Shown here in pieces: positions 1-7,914 of a stretch of 38,418 nt of DNA. The stretch's first letter is position 1. Every line of letters begins with the position of its first letter. Origin of the DNA: Paraburkholderia nodosa DSM 21604 (lineage in GTDB: Bacteria > Pseudomonadota > Gammaproteobacteria > Burkholderiales > Burkholderiaceae). The stretch lies in the NCBI RefSeq assembly GCF_000519185.1, contig NZ_JAFA01000059.1:683-39100 (forward strand), written 5' to 3'. The position numbers and the translations under genes were made by a program. Under the pieces are notes generated by a model that was not told the origin of the DNA, searched no databases, and saw nothing but the letters and a program-made list of their open reading frames with translations.

Positions 1-2
1 TT

Positions 3-107
3 TGGTTGTGCGCGCAACCTGATATCGACGCAATCGTGAGCAATGTGACGCCTGCGTACAGTGCACGCACGGCGATCCCCGATGGACGCATTCCCGTCTC
101 CTTTTAG
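3..107 (+). CDS. C-terminal end of an unidentified protein (partial)
   Basis: An open frame enters from the left edge and stops at TAG 105-107. It gives about 34 residues ending in ...PDGRIPVSF. The codons use mostly G or C at the third position and the composition looks like protein, but the piece is too short to assign a family. No gene on either strand covers it. It could be a chance open frame, so confidence is low. Confidence 0.3.
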   Translation, partial: WLCAQPDIDAIVSNVTPAYSARTAIPDGRIPVSF

Positions 108-146
108 TGGTGTGCCTGGCCAGAAAGCATGTTTGCGTACCATGCA

Positions 147-162
147 ACGTTACCGGTAACGT
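147..162. promoter_or_regulatory. Perfect 16-bp palindrome, LacI/GntR-type operator-like
   Basis: ACGTTACCGGTAACGT is a perfect even palindrome. Its core matches the TTACCGGTAA type of operator bound by LacI-family regulators such as gluconate GntR of enterobacteria. No regulator gene of that family and no obvious target gene lies beside it in the window. It follows the gene end at 107 and precedes a gene-poor stretch, so it may be a leftover of a lost promoter. The family match is from memory and the role is inferred. Confidence 0.45.
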
Positions 163-390
163 CGTGGGATATTAAACACCGGACTTCAAGGTTGCCATGC
201 GGGGTTTACCTGACGCACGCGAGGTGCAGCGGCGGGCTTTGACGAGAGAACGTGCGAGGAGGCGGGGAGAGGCCGGGCTGAGAGACCAAAGCGTCATCCC
301 ATCCCGGCTGTGAGAGGCGAAACAATGGTCTATTTTTCTGACCGTTGCAATTGATCTCAACGTCCACGGGCTAGCCAGCTGTCTACGGAC

Positions 391-719
391 GTGAGGCCCG
401 CGACCGAAGCCGCGGTTCGTTCGAGCTGGTCGGTGACCGGCAGCCTGAACCAGGGGCGGCTCGACCATACCGCCACGCTGCTGCCTGACGGCACTGTGCT
501 CGCGGTGGGAGGAAAAACAACGGCAGGACTACGGCCGAACTGTACGATCCGACCTCGGGTGCGTGGACTCTAACGGCCAGTATGAGCACGGGGCGCTATT
601 ACCAGACTGCCACGCTGTTACTAAACGGCATGGTGCTCATTGCGGGAGGCTACACCGGGCTGGCCTCATCCGAAGCGTTTTGCGTTGAGCGAACCGGGGC
701 GGCCTGCGGTCTTCCATGA
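391..719 (+). pseudogene. Kelch-repeat protein fragment, frameshifted
   Basis: The first frame encodes a Kelch-type blade (SWSVTGSLNQGRLDHTAT, then TLLPDGTVLAVGG). The match then moves to another frame, which continues with TAELYDPTSGAWTLTAS, a second blade (GRYYQTATLLLNGMVLIAGG) and a stop at 717-719. The break lies at the five-A run 513-517, so a one-base length change there restores a single frame. Kelch proteins of this kind usually carry many blades, whereas only about two are present and both ends are missing. This is a decayed remnant; a sequencing error in the A-run would explain the shift but not the truncation. Confidence 0.7.
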
Positions 720-911
720 TCCAGCATGAAGGCAGAAAGCTCGCGGACAAGCACCCCGGTGGCCGTTTACGGTCGCAGTCGAGTCATTAAGACGCAAGTC
801 ACCAGCGGCCGTTCCTCGCCGTTTGCCGTCCAATCGAATGAGCAAAGGGAAAACCGCCCCCAACCCATCCTCGCAGTCTCCAGCAGCCGCTCATTCAACG
901 ATGAATGACGT

Positions 912-1793
912 CTACAGCGCACACTCCCGCAGCTGCTGCGCGAGCAGACCCGCGTGCGGAGTCAGGGCCGAGAAGTCGCGCGTACAGAGATAAAGCCGCC
1001 GCGTGGCCCAGGCCTCCGCCAGCGGCACCACGACCAAGTCGCTGCGCAGTTTTCCGGCGAGCCCATCGGAAAGGATCGAAATGCCGATCCCGGCTTCGAC
1101 GTGCATGGCCACATGTTCGATGTTGCGCAACTGAATGCGGTAGTCGAGCTGGCGTCCCAGACGCGATGCACGTTCCGCGAGATGGGTTTCGAGCGCCGTG
1201 TCTGCCACGCCCACGATTGGCTCACCCAGGATGTCGGCAAAGGCTACGTCCGGCCGCTGGGCGAAACGATGCGACCGGCCGACGACCACGACGAGCTGGT
1301 CACGGGCGATCAGATGCGTCTGCAGCGTGCCGAGGTCCGTTATGTCCGCAACGACGCCCAGATCTGCGCGCCTGTCCACGAGCGTCTGGACGATCTCCGC
1401 ACTGGGCCGCTCCTCCAGGTCGATCGACAGGTCGCGATGCGCTGCCAGAAATCGGCAAAGCTGCGGCGGCAGGAACGCCGCCATGGCGGCGGTGTTGGAT
1501 AGCAGCCTGATGCGGCCTTTCAAGCCCGTCGCGTAGGTTCGCAGTTCGCCGCGCATCATTTCGACCTGGCCCAAAATCGAACGGGCATGGCGAACCAGCG
1601 CGTCGCCCGCAGCGGTAGTGCGCACGCCACGACGGTTGCGTTCCAGTAGCGGCGCGCCCAACGCCGCCTCCATGCTGGCAATGCGTTCACTCACCGACGC
1701 GAGCGCAAGATGCATCGTGCGGGCACCTTGTGTCAGGCTTCCGCATTCCACCACGCTCAGGAACAGCCGCATATCCGTTAAATCGAAGCGCAT
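912..1793 (-). CDS. LysR-family transcriptional regulator
   Basis: The protein has 293 residues, the usual LysR length. The N-terminal winged helix-turn-helix (about residues 5-65) carries FLSVVECGSLTQGARTMHLA and ends in LLERNRRGVRTTAAG. The rest is a periplasmic-binding-like effector domain with no membrane segment. It starts at ATG 1793 and is divergent from the TauE/SafE-type gene starting at 1862, with a dyad between them. LysR proteins commonly control the divergent neighbour and themselves in response to a small metabolite, so control of the exporter gene is the likely role. The effector cannot be read from the sequence. Confidence 0.93.
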   Translation of the reverse strand: MRFDLTDMRLFLSVVECGSLTQGARTMHLALASVSERIASMEAALGAPLLERNRRGVRTTAAGDALVRHARSILGQVEMMRGELRTYATGLKGRIRLLSNTAAMAAFLPPQLCRFLAAHRDLSIDLEERPSAEIVQTLVDRRADLGVVADITDLGTLQTHLIARDQLVVVVGRSHRFAQRPDVAFADILGEPIVGVADTALETHLAERASRLGRQLDYRIQLRNIEHVAMHVEAGIGISILSDGLAGKLRSDLVVVPLAEAWATRRLYLCTRDFSALTPHAGLLAQQLRECAL

Positions 1794-1808
1794 GGCCGAG
1801 TGTCATCT

Positions 1809-1825
1809 CTTCGGAGTTTCCGAAG
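1809..1825. promoter_or_regulatory. LysR-type operator dyad (T-N11-A)
   Basis: CTTCGGAGTTTCCGAAG is a 7-bp perfect inverted repeat around GTT. It contains the LysR signature T-N11-A (T1811 to A1823) and sits between the divergent lysR (1793) and exporter (1862) starts. It is the natural recognition site for that regulator; binding is inferred. Confidence 0.55.
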
Positions 1826-1861
1826 TCTAGCACCGGAATTGCCAGATTGTGAGAGTGCGAC

Positions 1862-2650
1862 GTGACGACTAACATCGCTTCCATGAACACGATAGTTTTA
1901 GTTTTCTGCGCTGGATTGGCGGCTGGGGCGATGAACGCGCTGGCAGGGGGCGGCTCGTTCGTCAGTTTGCCGGCCCTGATTGCTGCGGGCGTGCCTCCGG
2001 TTCAGGCGAACACTTCGAGCACGGTCGCGCTGTTCCCGGGTGGGCTGGCCAGCGCGTGGGCCTATCGCGACGAACTGCGGCCGGTGGGCAACGTGTCGCT
2101 TCGCGCGCTGCTGGCGACGACGCTCTGCGGCGGCTTTGCCGGCGCGCTGCTGTTGCTGTGGACGTCATCGGCAGCGTTCACGTTCGTACTGCCATGGCTG
2201 CTGCTGGTTGCTTCCATCGCGCTCGCGTTCGGGCGGCGCATTGGCGAGGCGTTGCGCGCCCGCTGGCACATTCATGCGAACGCGGTACTGGCTGTTCAGT
2301 TCATGCTCGGCGTCTATGGCGGCTACTTCGGTGGCGCGGTCGGGATCATGATGATTGCGATATGGGGACTGCTCGACAACTCCGACCTGAAGCATCTCAA
2401 CGCGCCGCGCACGCTGCTGGTCAGTGCGGCGAACATGGTGGCGGTACTCGCCTTCATTGTGGCCAACGCGGTGCACTGGCCCGAGACGCTGGTCATGCTG
2501 GTGGGCGCAATCATCGGGGGATACAGCGGTGCCCGGATCGGGCGCCGGACGCCGCCGCGCATCATCCGCACCATCACGCTGCTCGTCACCGCCTGCATCA
2601 CGCTGGCGTTCTTCGTGAAAACGTATGCGCCCCTGCTGCTGCATCGCTAA
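1862..2650 (+). CDS. TSUP-family permease (TauE/SafE type)
   Basis: This integral membrane protein has about 262 residues and seven or eight hydrophobic segments. The family pattern is visible: a glycine-rich N-terminal repeat (GAMNALAGGGSFVSLPALIAAGVPPVQAN) and the matching second-half motif (GVYGGYFGGAVGIMMIA). The TauE/SafE family exports small anions such as sulfite, sulfoacetate or other organic acids from the cytoplasm. Translation may start at GTG 1862 or at the ATG at 1883; the latter removes seven residues before the first membrane segment. It is divergent from the LysR gene and probably controlled by it. The substrate is unknown. Confidence 0.9.
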   Translation: MTTNIASMNTIVLVFCAGLAAGAMNALAGGGSFVSLPALIAAGVPPVQANTSSTVALFPGGLASAWAYRDELRPVGNVSLRALLATTLCGGFAGALLLLWTSSAAFTFVLPWLLLVASIALAFGRRIGEALRARWHIHANAVLAVQFMLGVYGGYFGGAVGIMMIAIWGLLDNSDLKHLNAPRTLLVSAANMVAVLAFIVANAVHWPETLVMLVGAIIGGYSGARIGRRTPPRIIRTITLLVTACITLAFFVKTYAPLLLHR

Positions 2651-2664
2651 TCAGTGAGGACACC

Positions 2665-2748
2665 ATGCTCTGCGCCTTATTGGAAACGGTGGGAACACTG
2701 GCCATTCTGGCCAGTCTTGCGGCACAGTTCCGCAGACCTCGGCAGTAG
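2665..2748 (+). CDS. Possible 27-residue membrane peptide
   Basis: ATG 2665 follows a purine-rich GTGAGGA and opens a short frame, MLCALLETVGTLAILASLAAQFRRPRQ in two parts: a hydrophobic stretch of about 20 residues followed by a basic tail. It starts 14 bases after the exporter stop and could be co-transcribed. The single-span shape is typical of small membrane proteins, but such short frames also arise by chance. Confidence 0.25.
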   Translation: MLCALLETVGTLAILASLAAQFRRPRQ

Positions 2749-2783
2749 CGCCCTCGGTATCGATTCGACGCGGCTTGTCGAGA

Positions 2784-2805
2784 GCCTCCATCAAATGATG
2801 GAGGC
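2784..2805. other. 22-base perfect hairpin
   Basis: GCCTCCATCA and TGATGGAGGC pair fully with AA between them. It lies downstream of the exporter gene and may end or stabilise its transcript. No run of T follows on either strand, so it is not a textbook intrinsic terminator. Confidence 0.35.
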
Positions 2806-2956
2806 CAAAACGATCACTCGCGCATACGATCGGAATAGACGACAACGATAACGCTTGAGCGCTGCAAAGTCTGGCAAGGGGTCGAACCAGGGTTCGGATG
2901 AACGGGCCGTTTGCAGCACGAGTCAGCCGGTGTCACTAACCCGGAGGTGGGCCATT

Positions 2957-3259
2957 ATGAAGACGCTAGTCCACACAGTTTGCGCGGTCGCCGTCATGGC
3001 TGTGCCAATTGCATCGTTGGCGCAGTCGGATGGAGGGCTGACGCGCGCGCAAGTGCAGGGCGAGATCGCTCAGCTACAGCAGGCCGGCTTCAATCCGGCC
3101 AACGCGAATACCGTCGACTTTCCCTCCAACATGCCGGCCACCGACGCTAGCGCCGCCGGCCAGGGTAGCGGCTACGGCCCTGCAATGAACGGCTCGTCGC
3201 AGATGGGCCATCCGGCCAGCCCGACTGGGATGAAGCCGGTGTTCTTCGGCGGGTCGTAA
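2957..3259 (+). CDS. Small secreted DUF4148 protein
   Basis: The protein has 100 residues. It starts with a signal peptide (MKTLVHTVCAVAVMAVPIASLAQ) probably cleaved near residue 22, followed by the DUF4148 core LTRAQVQGEIAQLQQAGFNPA. The tail is rich in Gly, Ser and Pro and poorly ordered. ATG 2957 is chosen because GGAGGTGG at 2943-2950 sits seven bases upstream and because a proper signal peptide begins there. DUF4148 proteins are numerous small periplasmic proteins in Burkholderiaceae with no assigned function. The frame is open further upstream, but that part does not look coding. Confidence 0.85.
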   Translation: MKTLVHTVCAVAVMAVPIASLAQSDGGLTRAQVQGEIAQLQQAGFNPANANTVDFPSNMPATDASAAGQGSGYGPAMNGSSQMGHPASPTGMKPVFFGGS

Positions 3260-3294
3260 GCTTTTTTCGTCTGACCAGGACGGGCGATGGAGAG

Positions 3295-3321
3295 CATGCC
3301 GTCTCTCCCTGAGACGGCATG
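3295..3321. terminator. Strong hairpin between convergent genes
   Basis: CATGCCGTCTC and GAGACGGCATG form an 11-bp perfect stem with a five-base loop. It lies 36 bases after the DUF4148 stop and before the end of the convergent methyltransferase gene. There is no U-tract, so its action as a terminator is inferred from position and stem strength. Confidence 0.45.
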
Positions 3322-3473
3322 GAGCGTCGTGCCTTGCCCGCTTCGCCCAACTGCGCGGGGCCTGATGGCTCTCGCCGGGGAAGGCGCTGACGGCGGCCGG
3401 GACGGAAACGTCGGCGGGAACGTTGTACGCTTATTCTGCATTCCTACCAAATAGCCGATACTGGCCTGTTCGC

Positions 3474-4064
3474 TCATGCTTTGACAGCGAGCATGCAAGA
3501 AGCCTTGTCTGTTTCGACAAGCTTCGCCCCAACGAAGCCAGCGGCTGTTAGTCGTTCGATCAACCCGCCCGGCTGTTGGCCCGAATAAGCAGTGAAACCG
3601 AGTGCGACTGCGCCCCGGGTTTTCATGGCACGCCGTATCTCGGCCAGGGCGGTTTCGGAGTCCGGCCAAACCTGCATGGAGTTGATGGCCAGCACCTTGT
3701 CGAAGGTGTTGTCTTCGAATGGCAACCGCTCCACTGAGCCGATTCGCAGGCTGACCCGGCCACGAGCGATTGCCGCGGCATTCCGGGCTGTGGCCTGCTC
3801 CAGCATTTCCTGTGATGGGTCGATGCCGTCAACATGCCCGGAGGGTGCCGCTGCTGCGAGCAGCTGAATACCCGCGCCGGGCCCAAACCCGATTTCAAGC
3901 GCCCGGTCGTTTTCCCGAATCTCGAGAAGGCCGATCGTCCATGCCGCGCACGGTTGGTTCATCCGTGCCATGACTGTGCCGCCGAGCCGGCCGAGGACGC
4001 CTTCGGGTCGACCGAACGCTCGCATCAAAACACGCTCGAACGCACCCATGATCGCTTCTCCCAT
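3474..4064 (-). CDS. Class I SAM-dependent methyltransferase
   Basis: The protein has 196 residues with a Rossmann-type methyltransferase domain. Motif I is ALEIGFGPGAGIQ (about residues 55-67), the acidic residue after strand 2 is D82 in GHVDGIDPS, and the later motifs are RIGSVERLPFEDNTFDKVLAINSM and RAMKTRGAVALGF. This layout is that of UbiE/methyltransferase-11-type enzymes, which methylate small molecules. The substrate cannot be inferred. The start is ATG 4064, with an in-frame ATG five codons later. It lies 69 bases after the dioxygenase gene on the same strand and may share its transcript, although no functional link is obvious. Confidence 0.88.
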   Translation of the reverse strand: MGEAIMGAFERVLMRAFGRPEGVLGRLGGTVMARMNQPCAAWTIGLLEIRENDRALEIGFGPGAGIQLLAAAAPSGHVDGIDPSQEMLEQATARNAAAIARGRVSLRIGSVERLPFEDNTFDKVLAINSMQVWPDSETALAEIRRAMKTRGAVALGFTAYSGQQPGGLIERLTAAGFVGAKLVETDKASCMLAVKA

Positions 4065-4133
4065 GTTGCATGCGAGAAGTCTATCAGCGCCTCCTGGGCC
4101 AGCATCGCCGCCGCCCTCCAGGTGCGGTCGGAA

Positions 4134-4964
4134 TCAGCGTGCGGGAGGTCCCGGAAGCGGCTCGACCGGCTGCGGCTGCGCCCCGGGGTCGACCACCGCG
4201 CTCACGCGTGCACGCAACCCGGTTACGCGGCCATCAACGGCAATTGGGCTCGCACTTGCGATCATCGTCGAGCCGGACTGATTGGCGAATACCGGATCTT
4301 CGCTCTGTGTGGTGCGCTGGATCGCGTGGCCGCGATATGGATCGAGTTGCATCAGCGTCACCATCAACGATTCCGCAAAGAAGACCTGACCGACATGCGA
4401 CACGTGCGTGCGCTGCGGGTGCGACGCGCTTGCCGTGCGGACCTTGAAGTGAATGTGGTTGGTGCGCCCGGGATAGTTGCCCGGCACGATGGTCTCGAAC
4501 GTGACGATGCCCGCGCGATCGGTGTGCTGAATACCGCGCAGGAAGGTCTGGTGGTCGGTGGGCCGCGGCGTGGGCGGCGGACCGGGGTGCCAGCCCGCGG
4601 GCGGGCGGCCCGGCGCCTTCGGATCGAAATCGGGCGGAGGCGGGAGTTCCATCTTCGTGTAGCCCGAATAGGCGCCCATCGCATCGCATTGCCATATGTC
4701 GACCGCGGCGCCAACGAGTGGGGCACACGTCCTCGCGTCGGCGAGCTCGATATCGAGCGTCAACGGCATGCCCGGCCTGCCCTCCCGGACGTCTCGGCGC
4801 ACGAGATCTCCGTCGATCCAGTAAGGGCCGACTTCTTGCTCGGGCGTGAGCCGGCAAGGCGCGGCGTTCGCGAAGGCGGCAGGGCTCGCTTCGATGGCCG
4901 CAACGGTCGTGCCGACCGCGATCGTCAGTTTGATGAATTCTCGTCGTGACAGGCGTGATGTCAT
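4134..4964 (-). CDS. Tat-exported intradiol ring-cleavage dioxygenase
   Basis: The 276-residue protein resembles the protocatechuate 3,4-dioxygenase beta-like family, which cleaves catechols between the two hydroxyls using non-haem Fe(III). The likely iron ligands are Tyr in AYSGYTKM (near 99-102), Tyr164, His170 and His172 in GNYPGRTNHIHFKV. The N-terminus carries a twin-arginine signal (SRREFIK, residues 6-12) and a hydrophobic stretch, so the folded metalloenzyme should go to the periplasm. Start ATG 4964 places that signal at the N-terminus; the frame is open for 16 more codons upstream. A proline-rich insert lies around residues 107-137. The substrate is unknown, and secreted members of the family act on diverse aromatics. 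Confidence 0.88.
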   Translation of the reverse strand: MTSRLSRREFIKLTIAVGTTVAAIEASPAAFANAAPCRLTPEQEVGPYWIDGDLVRRDVREGRPGMPLTLDIELADARTCAPLVGAAVDIWQCDAMGAYSGYTKMELPPPPDFDPKAPGRPPAGWHPGPPPTPRPTDHQTFLRGIQHTDRAGIVTFETIVPGNYPGRTNHIHFKVRTASASHPQRTHVSHVGQVFFAESLMVTLMQLDPYRGHAIQRTTQSEDPVFANQSGSTMIASASPIAVDGRVTGLRARVSAVVDPGAQPQPVEPLPGPPAR

Positions 4965-5358
4965 GGTTGTGCTGCATTGCGCGTGATGGCGGGACTTTAC
5001 CGGAGCCGGCACGCGTGCCGATTACATTTCTATTACGCCTTATTTCGCACCGGCAGGGCGTACTTGTCCTGATTGCCCCGATTTGGCCGGCTATGCAGAA
5101 ATGCGCATGGAAGCCGTCGTGAATGCTCAAGACGAAGCGATATTGGCTTCCTATAGTCGCTCTCAGCGTCTCGCCCCAGCGCTTTTTCGTGCGGGGCGGT
5201 TCGATCGATACCACGCCTATTCTGGAGGAGCCCAACCCGCAGTCGACGCGAACAAGAGAGTCGTGAACCGGCCGCCGCCCCGACCGCACGAAGCGGGCAA
5301 GCCCGGCCGGTATGCACGCCACAGCAGTGAACCCATGCTTGCCGACAAAGGAAACAAC
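4965..5358. other. Divergent intergenic region
   Basis: These 394 bases separate the dioxygenase gene from the binding-protein gene. The right part is open in the binding-protein frame, but the signal peptide marks the true start at 5359. I see no clear promoter pair, dyad or RNA gene; it must hold the two divergent promoters. Confidence 0.5.
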
Positions 5359-6507
5359 ATGCGTTTTGCGAAGACTCTTACCCCTATCGCAGTTGCCGCT
5401 GGAGCACTTCTCGCTATTGCACCGCTCGCCTCGCGCGCGGATACCGTCGTTAAAATCGGTTTTGCCGCGCCGCTCACCGGACCGAACGCCAATTACGGCA
5501 AAGACCTGGAAAACGGCGTCAAGATGGCCCTCGACGACGCCAAGGCGCAAGGCGTCAAAATCAACGGTCAGCCCGTCTCGTTCGAACTCGTCGCCGAAGA
5601 CGATCAGGCCGACCCGCGCGTGGGCGTGCAGGTCGCGCAAAAGCTCGTGGACGAAGGCGTTTCGGTCGTCGTCGGCCACTTCAACTCGGGCACGACCATT
5701 CCCGCTTCCGAGCTGTACGAAAAGGCGGGCCTGCCCGACATCGATCCAGCCGCCACGAACCCGGTCATCAGCGGCCGCGGCTTCAAGAACATCTTCATGG
5801 TGATCTCGAGCGACGCGCAAAACGCGGGCACCGCGGGCGCCTACGCGGTCACGACGACGAAGGCCAAGCGCATCGCCGTCATCGACGACCGCACGGCGTT
5901 CGGCCAGGGCGAAGCCGACGAGTTCGTGAAGGCCGTCAAGGCGCACGGCGGCGAGATCGTCGACCGCGAGTACACGACGAACCAGGCAACGGACTTCAAG
6001 ACGCAGCTCACGAACATCAAGAGCAAGAACCCCGATCTGATTTTCGTGGGCGCCCTCAATCCACAGGCGGCCGGCATCATGAAGCAGATGGCCCAGCTCG
6101 GCATCAAGGCGCAGTACGTAGGCGGCGGCGGCGTGAAGGATGTGGACTTCGTCAAGCTCGCGGGCGACGTGTCCGAAGGCGCCATGGCGTGGGAATACGG
6201 CCGTCCGCTCGACAGCACGCCGGTCGGCGCGAAGTTCGCCGACCGCTTCAAGCAGAAGTACGGCGAGGACGTGCTCTCTTACGCGCCGTTCGGCTACGAC
6301 GCGGCGTGGGCCGCCATCAAGGCGATGCAGGCCGCCAATTCGACCAAGCCCGACGACTATCGCGCGAAGATGCAAAGCATCAACTTCGACGGCATTACCG
6401 GCCATATCGCGTACAACGCGAATGGCTCGCTGAAGAACGGTTCGTCCACGGTCTATCAGGTGAAGAACGGCCAGTGGGTGACGGTCAAGACGGTAAGCGG
6501 TCTCTGA
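5359..6507 (+). CDS. ABC transporter periplasmic binding protein, branched-chain amino acid (LivK) type
   Basis: The protein has 382 residues. A signal peptide covers residues 1-27 (ending ASRAD) and is followed by the Leu/Ile/Val-binding type I periplasmic fold: VVKIGFAAPLTGPNANYGKDLENG at the N-terminal strand and later GHFNSGTTIPASELYEKAGLPDIDPAATNP, which lines the ligand cleft. The start ATG 5359 is fixed by the signal peptide. The family binds branched-chain or other amino acids, amides and sometimes aromatic acids for ABC uptake. No permease or ATPase genes are nearby, so this is an orphan receptor that would use a transporter encoded elsewhere. The gene ends at a strong hairpin. Confidence 0.93.
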   Translation: MRFAKTLTPIAVAAGALLAIAPLASRADTVVKIGFAAPLTGPNANYGKDLENGVKMALDDAKAQGVKINGQPVSFELVAEDDQADPRVGVQVAQKLVDEGVSVVVGHFNSGTTIPASELYEKAGLPDIDPAATNPVISGRGFKNIFMVISSDAQNAGTAGAYAVTTTKAKRIAVIDDRTAFGQGEADEFVKAVKAHGGEIVDREYTTNQATDFKTQLTNIKSKNPDLIFVGALNPQAAGIMKQMAQLGIKAQYVGGGGVKDVDFVKLAGDVSEGAMAWEYGRPLDSTPVGAKFADRFKQKYGEDVLSYAPFGYDAAWAAIKAMQAANSTKPDDYRAKMQSINFDGITGHIAYNANGSLKNGSSTVYQVKNGQWVTVKTVSGL

Positions 6508-6512
6508 TCGCC

Positions 6513-6549
6513 CACGCGGACTTCGCCTCGTTCAGGCGAGGTCCGCGTG
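6513..6549. terminator. Bidirectional terminator-like hairpin
   Basis: A 16-bp stem (CACGCGGACTTCGCCT with AGGCGAGGTCCGCGTG, one G-U pair) closes a five-base loop. It sits six bases after the binding-protein stop and before the end of the convergent porin gene. There is no long T-run; position and stability support termination for both genes. Confidence 0.7.
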
Positions 6550-6586
6550 CAAAGCGAGGGTTGCGCTGCCACTGGCAGCCGCATCT

Positions 6587-7723
6587 CTAGAAGCTATGCC
6601 GGATACCCGCCATGATCCCCAGTTGTCCCGCCCCCGGTGCGGGTGTCGTGCCGCCGCCGCCCTGGCTCACCGTGTAGGCCGCCTTCGCGCTGTTCCACAA
6701 ATACGCGCCCTGCAGATAAACGGCTGATCGCTTGGAGAGCTGATACGTGCTGCGCAATGCCGCGATCGTGCCGCGCGTGTCGTGATCGCTATTGACGATG
6801 TGGTACACGCCGCCATCGACGATAAAGGCCGCCGTCACCGGATACTGTGCCGTGAGATAGAACTGGTCCGTATGCACGTTGGGCGTTTCAGCCGAAACCG
6901 TGTCGACGCGCCTGCCCAGCCAGCCGCCGCCGATGCGCAACGCGCCGACATGGCCGTAGCCGTTGAGCTGGATGCGCACGTCGGTGTCGCCCGGGTTCGT
7001 CAGCGCGAAGGTCGGCGTGCCGTCGTAGAGGTTCGCCGCCGCGCCCGGGCCCCCGTGCTGTTCGTCCCACGCCGCGGCGACGCCGTAGCCATTGCGGTCG
7101 TAGCGCAGCATCGCCGACCATTCGCGGCAAGACTGGGCGCTGCCCGGCACAGGCCCCGCGCAGGTGCCCTGGCCCGGCGAATTGCCGGTGCCGGCCGAAT
7201 CGCGCCCGAATGACCACGTCGCGCCGAGTGTGAAGCCGCCGTAGCTGCCCTTGTAGACGACCGTGTTGTCGCTGCGCGAGCTTGGCAGGTACTGGTCGAA
7301 CGAGGCCGTGCCGCCGTAAATGTCCGGTCCGAGCAAATCGGCGTCGGCGATCGCCCAGAACGTCATGGTGTACTGACGCCCGAACGTCAGGCTGCCATAG
7401 GGACTGCTCATGCCCACCCACGCCTGGCGCCCGAACAGCCGGCCGCCCTGGTTCAAGGTGCCGCCGCGCATGTTGAAGCCACTCTCCAGCGCGAAAATCG
7501 TGGACCACCCTCCCCCCAGCCCCTCGCTGCCGCGCACACCCCAGCGCGAGGGCATTTCGCCGGTAATGCCGGGCATGCGCACCACGCTGTCGCCCGCCGC
7601 GTTCGCGTGCGAAACGTATTCGATGCCGGTATCGACGATGCCGTAAAGCGTGACGCTGCTCTGCGCGAACGCCGACGCGCTGAGGCCCGCGCAGGCCAGC
7701 CCTGCTGCGATCCGAAGTTTCAT
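6587..7723 (-). CDS. Gram-negative general porin
   Basis: The outer-membrane beta-barrel protein has 378 residues. A signal peptide (MKLRIAAGLACAGLSASAFA) is followed by SSVTLYGIVDTGIEY, the hallmark first strand of betaproteobacterial porins of the OmpC/Omp32 type. The internal GLGGGWSTIFALESGF and RQAWVGMSSPYGSLTFGRQY segments form the usual strands and constriction loop region, and the chain ends in aromatic Phe (AGIRHSF), the outer-membrane insertion signal. Start ATG 7723 is set by the signal peptide and a GGAG just upstream. It lies beside the aromatic acid gene cluster and could let its substrate cross the outer membrane; that link is inferred. Confidence 0.93.
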   Translation of the reverse strand: MKLRIAAGLACAGLSASAFAQSSVTLYGIVDTGIEYVSHANAAGDSVVRMPGITGEMPSRWGVRGSEGLGGGWSTIFALESGFNMRGGTLNQGGRLFGRQAWVGMSSPYGSLTFGRQYTMTFWAIADADLLGPDIYGGTASFDQYLPSSRSDNTVVYKGSYGGFTLGATWSFGRDSAGTGNSPGQGTCAGPVPGSAQSCREWSAMLRYDRNGYGVAAAWDEQHGGPGAAANLYDGTPTFALTNPGDTDVRIQLNGYGHVGALRIGGGWLGRRVDTVSAETPNVHTDQFYLTAQYPVTAAFIVDGGVYHIVNSDHDTRGTIAALRSTYQLSKRSAVYLQGAYLWNSAKAAYTVSQGGGGTTPAPGAGQLGIMAGIRHSF

Positions 7724-7863
7724 GATCTCCGTGTTCTCCTGGTGTTCCGGTCTCGCGGACTCGCCGCCAGCCGGACGTTGTTTTCGATTCGACGCGTAAA
7801 AAAAGCCGACACGCAGTCTTGTTACGTGCCGTTTTTTAGGACTCTTGATTGAACAAACTGGCC

Positions 7864-7903
7864 GACCGGACGCGATGGCGCGGGCCCACGCCATCGTCCG
7901 GTC
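7864..7903 (-). terminator. Terminator of the mandelate-type operon
   Basis: GACCGGACG-CG-ATGGCG pairs with CGCCATCGTCCGGTC, giving a long GC-rich stem with a two-base bulge, 12 bases after the MFS stop codon on the minus strand. The following minus-strand sequence has only short T groups (CAGTTTGTTC). It probably separates the operon from the porin gene. Confidence 0.55.
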
Positions 7904-7914
7904 TCAGGAATGGG

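Noticed and set aside
4234..6405. 723-codon frame on the minus strand
   Set aside because: It crosses the binding-protein gene in antisense and the dioxygenase gene in the wrong frame; both real genes have clear signal peptides and motifs.
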